Shown here: one piece after another, positions 35,190 through 64,000 of the stretch | Position numbering within the stretch: position 1 is the stretch's first letter | Layout: each line of letters opens with the position of its first letter | Assembly (NCBI GenBank): GCA_030068075.1 | Contig: CM057839.1 | Location: 53,410,960 to 53,474,959 of the forward strand | DNA length: 64,000 bases | Direction of reading: 5' to 3' | Origin: Paguma larvata | Taxonomy: Eukaryota; Chordata; Mammalia; Carnivora; Viverridae | The notes under the pieces: model-generated | The model's input: only the letters and a program-made list of their open reading frames with translations | What the model was told of the DNA's origin: nothing | The model's database searches: none | Program-made: the position numbers and the translations under genes

Positions 35190-35396
35190 GGGGTGCCTGG
35201 GTGGCTCTGTTGGTTGAGCGTCCAAATTCAGGTCAGGTCATGATCTTGCAGTTCACGAGTTTGAGAGCCTACCTTGGGCTCTGCGCTGACAGCTCAGAGC
35301 CTGGAGCCTGCTTCAGATTCTGTGTCTTCCCCTCTCTCTGCCCCTCCCCCACTCATGCTCTGTCTCTCAAAAATAAATGAAAACATTTTTAAAAAA
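35190..35396 (+). mobile_element. Feliform Can-SINE with 11-bp target duplication
   Basis: GGGGTGCCTGGGTGGCTCTG head, GCTGACAGCTCAGAGCCTGG body, AAATAAATGAAAACATTTTT tail. CAACAAATTTA is present at 35179-35189 and 35397-35407. Confidence 0.96.
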
Positions 35397-35407
35397 CAAC
35401 AAATTTA

Positions 35408-36199
35408 AAATGATGTAAAAAAAAAAAAAAAAGCAAAGCATAGCAAGAAAAAGGCCACCATCAAGCTGGTGTCGGGGTCAAGAAAGAATTTCTTCCCAGG
35501 CAAGGGGCTCACCTGACCTGTGGGAAGGCAGGCTTCTCTCAGCTGCGAACACGTTTCTGCTTGCGGGCCCAAAGGGACAACCATCTCTGCCTGTATCTTT
35601 TCCTTAATGTTCCTCAGAACCAGGTCTGTGCTCAACTCAGGTGGAGCCTTACCTTCTGCCTCTTCCACAGGCACGGACAAGGTCTGTAAAAAGTGAGTCA
35701 GAGGAGGCACTTCCCGGGCCTCACATCACCGTGGGGGCTGGGACGGCCCTCTCTTTCCCCACCAGAAGAGTCCATGGTTACTAAAAGCACAAGCCTGCTT
35801 GGTTTGTAGTTCTGATAATGGCAGTGATGTTGGTGGAAACTAGTTTGCAAACTTAACTGACCTTTAGAGCCAAAAAAGTCATGGCCAGACTTTACTAAGT
35901 GCTAGATAGATTCTGTCTTCTGGGTTACCAAAAGCAGCCCCCAAAACAGCTTGTATTAGAGCTTGAATAACAAGAAATGGGGAGAGGGTGACAATGAGCC
36001 TAATCAAGGGCCCTTAAAAGAAAGAAGTAAATCCCCCTAAATTCCTACTGACATAAGGAAACGCTCCACACAAAACCCTATAGAAACCCAGCCACAGATG
36101 CCAGCTAGGGAAGCACTGGGGTGCGGTAGCCAAAGCCAAGTCTAGTGCCTCGGTTCTTCCCCACCACTTCCTGCTGCCCCAGACCTTCCAGGCTGACGT
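35408..36199. other. Unassigned sequence upstream of SERP2
   Basis: No gene or interspersed repeat recognised. A 16-A run follows the SINE near 35417. Confidence 0.35.
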
Positions 36200-36220
36200 C
36201 CCCCCCCCCCCCCCCCCCCC
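36200..36220. repeat. 21-base poly-C tract
   Basis: Uninterrupted C run about 1.2 kb upstream of the SERP2 start codon. Such runs are prone to length error in assemblies. Confidence 0.95.
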
Positions 36221-36570
36221 GTTTTCCCCAACTCTTCTGAGCTCCGAAGAGCCCACTTCAGTTCATGCAGCACAAGGAAAAGTGAGGGACTGAAACCCTT
36301 TCCCCGCTGCCCCGGGACCAGTCAGTCCTAGGGCCCTAACACCAATGCCTGTGGGTCGCATATACTTGTTTTTATCTCTCCACTGCAGGGAAGCGACCAG
36401 TTCAGAGCCCTTGGGACAAGGGTGGCTGGAGGAGGGCTAAACTGCTCCAGGCGGGTGGGGAGCCAAAGTTGGTCAAATCTGTCCACTTTAGGGTAGCGAC
36501 TGCCACATCTGGCTGGGCTGCTGGCCTACTACCTTCCTCCACTCAAATGTGTTGCTGACAGTCTTCCATG

Positions 36571-36610
36571 GAACACCGTCAGCCACCCAGGAACACCGTC
36601 AGCCACCCAG
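36571..36610. repeat. Perfect 20-bp tandem duplication
   Basis: GAACACCGTCAGCCACCCAG occurs twice head to tail with no mismatch, about 0.8 kb upstream of the SERP2 start codon. Confidence 0.97.
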
Positions 36611-36819
36611 GCAAGATGACCTAGGCCACTCCATCCTCGCACCCACTTATCCTCATCCTTGGGGAGTTCCAGCCAAGTTTCCGCAGTACTTGGGACGGCT
36701 CCTGCAGTGGGCTTCCCTCGCCCAGGGCGCTTCCTCAGACCCCTGAAGGGGAGATTCTTTAAACTGTCCCCCCAAGAGCATGGGCTGAACCTTGCCCTGA
36801 TTCTGCGTGTCTTTAGAGA

Positions 36820-57992
<21,173 letters not shown>

Positions 57993-58390
57993 GAAGGCCC
58001 GGGGATTTGACACCGCACCCTCCCTCTGGAGGGCGGAGGACCACTTAAGCTTTTAGCCGGGTATCTGTGGGAAGCAAACAAGCCACACAGAATAGAGAAA
58101 AAGTCTCTCTCCATTGTTCCCCGATCACTTCATCGTGGATGTCAGACCACATTGCCTTCTCACAGGACATCTTGGTACATCCGTGTTCTCGAGCGGAAAG
58201 GACATTTTGCTTTTCTGTTGGCGGGATTGGTAGCTGCCAGGTGTCTGCAGCAGCACCCTGTCTGGTTTTGCCCTTGGTCTCACTAATGTATGCATGTGGC
58301 CCTCCGAATGATCACCAGGTTACTTTCTATGGATACGGCCTCTCCTCCACTGGGGATTGGTTTTACAAATAAATGTCTTTGTTCAACCTT
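57993..58390 (+). other. SERP2: SERP2 3' UTR (putative)
   Basis: About 400 nt from the stop codon to just past the first AATAAA. No recognisable repeat lies inside it. The end is set from the poly(A) signal only. A longer 3' UTR using later signals cannot be excluded without transcript data. Confidence 0.65.
58368..58373 (+). terminator. SERP2: SERP2 polyadenylation signal
   Basis: Canonical AATAAA, followed within 30 nt by T/GT-rich sequence (TGTCTTTGTT, then GTGTGGGTT), the normal arrangement for cleavage at roughly 58385-58395. Confidence 0.7.
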
Positions 58391-58654
58391 CTACCACGTG
58401 TGGGTTACAGTGAGAAACTTGAAGTGAAGAAAATGCCAAAATAGCTCCAGGTGGGATTGGGAGAGCCTAAGGCTCTTTGTCTGCCTTAGGACTTGGCGAG
58501 GAGCAGGTGTCTGAGGCTTCTTTAAGAAAAGCAGCCAACCTCAGGGCCCAGCCCTGCCCTAATCTAGAGCACAGGAGGGCGGGAGTCCCATCTCACTCTG
58601 GGTAGTCAGCCTAGAGGCTGGGAGGGTGAGCCCCGGGCTGGTGGGTGACCCTGG
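58391..58654. other. Unassigned sequence after SERP2
   Basis: No gene or repeat recognised. Confidence 0.35.
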
Positions 58655-58875
58655 CCAGCCTCTCAAAGTGTGGTCTGCCTACATGGGCATCCCAGTGTGT
58701 GGACGGTGGGGGGTTGAGGGGAGTGGGAGATGCATCTTAAAGTGCAGACTCTGGGGTTCCACCTCAGGCCTGCTAAATTTGAGTGCAGCAGGTGGGACCA
58801 ACACTAATGTTTTGTACAAGCTCCCTGGGTGAGGCTTATGCACTCTAAATTTTGAGGACCACGATCCTGAGAAAG
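58655..58875. mobile_element. MER5A-like hAT-Charlie element
   Basis: CTCTCAAAGTGTGGTCTGCC at one end; GACTCTGGGGTTCCACCTCA, GTACAAGCTCCCTGGGTGAG and CTAAATTTTGAGGACCACG at the other. Confidence 0.72.
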
Positions 58876-59334
58876 CCCAGCTTAAGAGAGAGTAAGTTTT
58901 GTCCCATTCCAAGCAGCAAAGACAGAGCCAGCTGAAGCTTGCTCTTAAGCAAACCCCATCCTGCGGGGATGGCTGGTGGAGGAAGGGGAGAATCGGCCTG
59001 CCCTGTTGTTCTGACTTCTGATACGGCCTCAGGATGTCCTAGGGGGAAACAGAGATCAGCCTCAGGATTAAAGATGTTCAGTGTGCAACTTTGAACGGTC
59101 CTGTGTTGCTTCTTAAAATTCCATCTTTGCATTTTCGGCAATATTTTCCATTCCTCAATATTATGAGAGCTTTAAACATGGAAGCGGTGGCGGTGGCCAG
59201 GACCTCTGCCAACCGCTTCAGGGGCTTTGTTGTAAGTGGCAGACTTGGAAATGGGGGGATGGGGGAGGGGAGATTTTGTCCACTGGAGTCTTTTACCCCA
59301 GACCCTTCAGTGATGTTCTTTAGGACCTTCTTTT
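58876..59334. other. Unassigned intergenic sequence
   Basis: No gene or repeat recognised. Confidence 0.35.
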
Positions 59335-59420
59335 CTCTCCTCTTCCCTCTCCTCCTCCTCCTCCTCCTCCTCCTCCTCCTCCTCCTTCCCCTCTTTTTCT
59401 TCCTCCTCCTCCTCCTTTTT
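59335..59420. repeat. (TCC)n pyrimidine tract
   Basis: About 13 TCC units followed by a second CTCCTC run. Its reverse strand gives arginine- and glutamate-rich open frames that are not genes. Confidence 0.96.
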
Positions 59421-60734
59421 TCCTGCCGAGAAGAGGGTAGCAGCTTGCTCTGAAGTCTGCAGCCCCAACGGCAGTCTACCACCCTTGCGCTCCCCACCAC
59501 TGCCCCCACCAGGCCCCTCCCAGGCTGGCAGAAGGCATCTCCCCCCATGAAGGCTCACACGAGATGCTCTGCGAGCCAGTCCCCTCATCCTGTTGGCCCT
59601 GCTGCCTGTTCTCTTCTAGGTCACTGAGTAAGACCAGTGTACTGTGAAAGATCAGACCTCAGGGCTCCTGCCAAGAGGCCAGAAGAAGAAGTCTGCTTGA
59701 CGTAAGTTTACCTGGTCTGTGCTCCCATACATGGCCTCTCTAACTCCCACGTTGCCTAGACTTGCTCTGCGTCTGGCCTTTCTCTTCCTGCCCTGAATAC
59801 GGCATACCCACCATGAAAGGCCATTGCTGGGCCCAGGCTTTGTGGGCCTTCCTTTATTGGAGAGAGTCTTCCCCCCTCCCACCAATTTGGTTTTTCCTGT
59901 AACAGTAATAGTCAATAGGGTGATAATAGGATAATTCCTATTTTCAGGAAAGGGAAACTGAGATTTAGCCAGATTGGGCTCCGGATAAACCCCGCTGTTC
60001 CCAGGTGACAGGTGCGACCGGCCAAGTCAGCTACTATTGGTAAAACTTCCTCTGACTGATTGATCTCCCCAGGCTGTGGGATCATCGCAGATTGGTTTCC
60101 TATTACTTTTCAGGGAGCCTCCCCGAAGTACTTGTGGGTGACAGTCTGCCCTCCCCGGTGACTTCTCTCACTCTTCTGGGAACAGAGACAGGGGCTGCCC
60201 TAATTAGGGTCATGGTTGACTTATGCTGTACAGCAGACACATACAGACATGTTTTGCCATGACACACAGTAAGAAATACATGGACACCGGAAGCACAACA
60301 AGCCCACCAAAACAAGTTTCACAGGACAACACTTATCCTTAACATATGTCATGTACTCTTTCTAACTACCCCACTCCTCCCGGTCTATTTCCCTTTTTTT
60401 TTTTTTTTTTTTAATACCGGTGGCATCCTCCTCAACTGATTTTATAGCCCATAAATAGGTTCCAAGCCAGTTCAGAAACACTGCCCTTCCACCAAAAACC
60501 AAGCCCGTAGCAGGAGACAGATGAGCAGGTCTCATAAGGTGAGAAAGTTTGAATCTCGTTTTGCATGCTGGGGAGAGCCTGATGTCACACCCAGTCACAG
60601 CCAGTCAGTACCTCCTGTGATACATGAGCTCTTGCTTTGGGTATGTAAGGGACATTGGCAGACTCTTCAAAGAGTACACTAGTGACACTTTGAATTCATT
60701 GAAATAATGTGAAATAAACCCCACGTTCCATTTG
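59421..60734. other. Unassigned intergenic sequence
   Basis: No gene recognised. Includes a MIR-like patch near 59910-59975 (ATTCCTATTTTCAGGAAAGG) and an 18- to 20-T run near 60393. Confidence 0.35.
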
Positions 60735-60915
60735 TCAGCAACCACTTGCTGTTTGTCACAATCACTTAGGGTGGGGATGGGTGGTTTTTAAGCTGGAATC
60801 CACCTGGACTCTGCAGAGAACCAGAGTCTCTGGGGACGACGTGCATACATGTGTAGTTTTTTTTAGTGTCCAGATGATTCCGATGCTGCCCATCCACCAG
60901 TTAGCGTTTGGGAAC
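60735..60915. mobile_element. Degraded MER5-like hAT element
   Basis: CACAATCACTTAGGGTGG, CCAGAGTCTCTGGGGACGAC and CAGATGATTCCGATGCTGCC fit a diverged MER5-type layout. Confidence 0.5.
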
Positions 60916-62575
60916 AAGCTCACCAGCTTAAACTTTGACTTAGTTTAAGCCAAAGCAAGGACTCAGCAGTAATACCTCCAAACCTAGGTCTGCATCAACT
61001 CCGCACAGGAGTTTTTCCTGCCAACATTTTAAGCCTTTGGGGTTCTCCACAGAGTTCAGCAACAATGAGGCACTAGGTCTTGTTTTGTTCCAGGTCTTAT
61101 GTGTCTTTGTCATCCCGAGTAGATCACAGACCGGGGGTAGGGTGCTTAACCTTGACTCTCAAAGCTCTGTGCATCGTGGGAAGGGTAAGGGCTTGTTCCA
61201 CATCTCGACCTAAAAGACAGTTCTCTCCTATGCAGACACAAGAATACTCCAACTTCATATCTGGATGCTGCCACACTGCAGTAACAACAAAAGAGACCAG
61301 TCACTCAGCCAAGGGACATTTACTTCTCACTCATACAAGTCTGACTAGTGCAGGCTGGCAAAGCTTCCCTACGTGGGGTGTGTCCACAGCCCAGTCAGGG
61401 TCACTGCAGCACAGAAAGTAAGATGATGTAGCGACAGTCTGCACTGCCCCGCCCCGGAGGTGACACTTCACTTCCCCGCACCATGACATTGGCCAGTCTC
61501 ATGGCCCCGCCTATCTGCTGGGAAGAGTAGGAAATGTCAGGGGTGCACATGGATATTTGGTGAACTCTGTTCCTGCCATAACACTGACTGTATTTTTAGC
61601 GTGTTGTGTGACTGAGATTCAGTGTTTAGTTGAGGTCAGTTTTCTAGCCATCACCTCTTCTTATCAAGGACAATTTAAATTTCTTCTAAATCTCACCGCT
61701 CTCCTTAGGCCTCGAGGGCCCGTCTGTGCAAAGCTCACGGATGGAGCCTCAGAGAAGGCTAGCTGTGTGCTATGGGTAGGTGACCGCGGCATTTATCACC
61801 CCATCTAGGATACTTGTGAGCTTATGAAATGGGGTACTATTGATGATCATATCAGGACACCAGACATAAAAGGTGACTGTCCTGGGCAGATCAGGACATA
61901 CGGTCAAACTGCCCACGGACTGACATACAAACTCTCATCCCGAGAGACACTAGCTTAAGCTGGAAAGTTTTGCACTTCCACAATCCCCTTGTCCATTGCA
62001 CAAGGCAGACTCTCTTAAGAAATTTAGAATTTAAACAATAAAAGTGATACAAGTAACTGACTTGCCGTGGCAGAACTGTGAGAAAACTGTGGAACACCCA
62101 AGGATATCAATCCTCTCTGTGCCCCAGGGTGAGTGGGCGTCAGATGGGAGGGAGGGCAAAGCCACGCCACCCCCTCAATGGTGGGGTCGGGGGAGAGGCC
62201 TGGAGTCAAGCTCTATCTGTGAAGTTAGCTAGAAAGTTTCAGGCTTGAATGTTCAAAATGCTATCTGTCACAACAGAGGCACAGACTGTACCACTGACCT
62301 CTTGAAAGTCCTCATTATACACACCTGTACACAGACTTCTATTTTATCTTACTCTGACAGGCACAAACTTGAAATAATTGCTTTAGGGACACAATAAGAA
62401 CTTTGTAGAACTGCACAGAGCTCTAGAGGAAAAGCCCACATGAATAGTTTTTAAACTGGCCACGAGATTTGTATAACGAATCCATTTCTTCTTGGTGGAA
62501 GAAGATGAAAGGAGGTGAAGAGAAGAGAAGGTAAGTCACTGCTAAAAAGAAAAGGCCAGAAATAAATAAGCATAG
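60916..62575. other. Unassigned intergenic sequence
   Basis: No gene recognised. The open frame at 61080-61421 (113 codons) has no family resemblance. Confidence 0.35.
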
Positions 62576-62788
62576 GGACTCCTATGAAGCCAGCGAAGCA
62601 TCTGACTTCAGCTCAGGTCATGTTCTCTCGGTCTATTAGTTCGAGCCCCGCGTCAGACTCTGTGCTAACAGCTCAGAGCCGGGAGCCTGCTTCAGGCTCT
62701 GCGTCTCCCTCGCTCTCTGTCCCACCCCTGCTTGTGCTCTCTGTCTCTCAAAAATGAATAAACGTTAAAAAAAAAGAAAAAGAAAAAG
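62576..62788 (+). mobile_element. Feliform Can-SINE with degraded head and target duplication
   Basis: The first 14 bp (GGACTCCTATGAAG) barely match the tRNA head, but the body GCTAACAGCTCAGAGCCGGG and tail AATGAATAAACGTTAAAAAA are good. AAATAAGCATAG is present at 62564-62575 and 62789-62800. Confidence 0.94.
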
Positions 62789-62899
62789 AAATAAGCATAG
62801 AGTCATCACCCAAATCTTACTGCAATGCGTTCTTAACCATTTTACAATCTTCACACATATTTGCTTTTTTTAGTCTCCCCATAAGATCCGCTGGACTCA

Positions 62900-63170
62900 C
62901 AAGTAGCTCCCCTGGAGGGCTTGCTGTGTACCAGATACTACTCAGGTACTTGTGAGAATACACTTGTACACCTGTGTCCACCTCACTAAACGGCCCTCGG
63001 GGAGATACTGTAATTATGTTTGACTTACTCATGAAGACACTAGACTCAGAAGATTTGAAAAACTTGCCAGAGAGGCTGCTGCTGGTGAACGGGGGAGCTG
63101 GATTCAGACCCAGGCAGACGGGCCCCGGCATCTGAGCTCCTTACCGAGGCACTGCCCTTAACACAGCCTT
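62900..63170 (-). repeat. MIR SINE
   Basis: GGGCTTGCTGTGTACCAGAT, GGAGATACTGTAATTATG, ACTCATGAAGACACTAGACT and AGCTGGATTCAGACCCAGGC follow the MIR reverse complement. Confidence 0.78.
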
Positions 63171-63229
63171 ATCGTAACAAACAGAAAGGGCTGGTTTGGG
63201 TTTTGTTTCATTTTAATTTTCACTGCTGT

Positions 63230-63290
63230 ATATTCCAGACATACAACAATGCCTGGAGCTCAGTAATTGTTCATGAATGAATGAATGAGT
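63230..63290 (+). repeat. L2 LINE extreme 3' end
   Basis: CAATGCCTGGAGCTCAGTAA, then ATGAATGAATGAATGAG. Confidence 0.75.
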
Positions 63291-63354
63291 CAGCAAGTAG
63301 TAGCCTCTTGGTGAATACACACTTTGAGCAAGACTGGAGCGCTGGGGGGCAAAA

Positions 63355-63560
63355 TCGAATTGCAGAAATGACCCAGGACCAGAAATCAAGCCACTGGCTT
63401 CTGGCCCTGGCTTCTGCCCATTACTTTTTCTCTGGACCTTGGTGTCCTCGGCCATACATTTGAAGATATCCTGCCCTCCCATATCCCAGGGCTGTTGTGG
63501 GAAGCAAATGATATGATGTATATGAAATTGCTTTGAAAAAACTGTAAAATGTATACAAAT
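63355..63560 (+). repeat. MIR SINE
   Basis: CTGGCTTCTGCCCATTAC, GGACCTTGGTGTCCTCGGCC, CAGGGCTGTTGTGGGAAGCA and TGCTTTGAAAAAACTG follow MIR order. Confidence 0.6.
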
Positions 63561-64000
63561 TACATATATACATAATTAGATCTACACATACAATTATATA
63601 TGTAATCATTGCCGGCAACCATATAATATAATAATAATTGCTACTCAGGATAGGTAGAGACTACATAGATTTTAAAAAAAAAAAAGATTCACATTCAAAA
63701 TCCTACTCCTACCAGGACCCTGTCTTAAAACAACACGTTCTCAGCAGCAAGAGTGCCCAGATGGGAAAGTGTGGATGGGTCGATGCAATCCATTCCAGCT
63801 GATGGAGAGAATGCGAAGTTCATATAGTACCTCGAGGCCATGGTTATCTGTATTATTGTTATTTATAATCATTCCTAAAGACACAGTTTAGGTGAGATTG
63901 AGAATTGATCTGGGCTCTGGAGGACCCTCGGTATTTGTTAAGAGGCTGACCGGCTGCTAGTTTCACTCTGATTGTATGTTATCTTCCAGTCTCCTCATAT
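63561..64000. other. AT-rich sequence at the window edge
   Basis: ATATA-rich to about 63640, then unassigned. No gene recognised. Confidence 0.4.

Noticed and set aside
59078..59548. Arginine-rich 156-codon minus-strand frame
   Set aside because: The arginine run is a translation of the TCC microsatellite.

Overview
The window is nuclear DNA from a mammal of the order Carnivora, almost certainly a felid or other feliform. The evidence is 19 copies of a tRNA-Lys-derived Can-SINE. Most carry the feliform body (a GCTGACAGCTCAGAGCCTGG-type block followed by a pyrimidine-rich run and an A-rich tail); three copies have an older body that looks ancestral for carnivores. Around them lie old mammalian repeats: MIR, L2, CR1/L3, L1, MaLR LTRs, MER5-like and MER58-like hAT elements, MER53-like and Tigger1-like elements. 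Nothing bacterial, plasmid or CRISPR-like is present.

The only gene I can support is SERP2 on the + strand (stress-associated endoplasmic reticulum protein 2, a RAMP4-family Sec61 translocon partner). It is reassembled here from three coding exons: 37405-37488, 42574-42646 and 57952-57992. Both introns are GT...AG, in phases 0 and 1. The product is a complete 65-residue tail-anchored protein. A CpG island (about 36820-37720) covers the 5' end, and an AATAAA at 58368-58373 marks a probable 3' end. In human, SERP2 lies in 13q14 upstream of TSC22D1; the corresponding felid chromosome is expected to be A1 (inference).

Layout. 1-36800: intergenic DNA, rich in repeats, including nested LTR/SINE insertions at 6539-7571, a 1.9-kb antisense L1 (10484-12360), several L1 3' ends and a Tigger1-like remnant (33520-33990). 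36800-37720: promoter CpG island with exon 1. 37489-42573: intron 1, with two antisense SINEs. 42647-57951: intron 2, 15.3 kb, with old CR1/L3, L2, MaLR and MIR, a TG microsatellite that has captured a 154-bp copy of sequence from 1.7 kb upstream, and only one SINE. 58391-64000: downstream intergenic DNA.

All identifications come from reading the sequence and from remembered family consensus sequences; no database was searched. Repeat edges are good to roughly 5-30 bp unless a target-site duplication fixes them. Most long open frames are chance or repeat-derived. I see no undescribed biological system. The strongest structural oddity is the templated duplication inside the TG tract.
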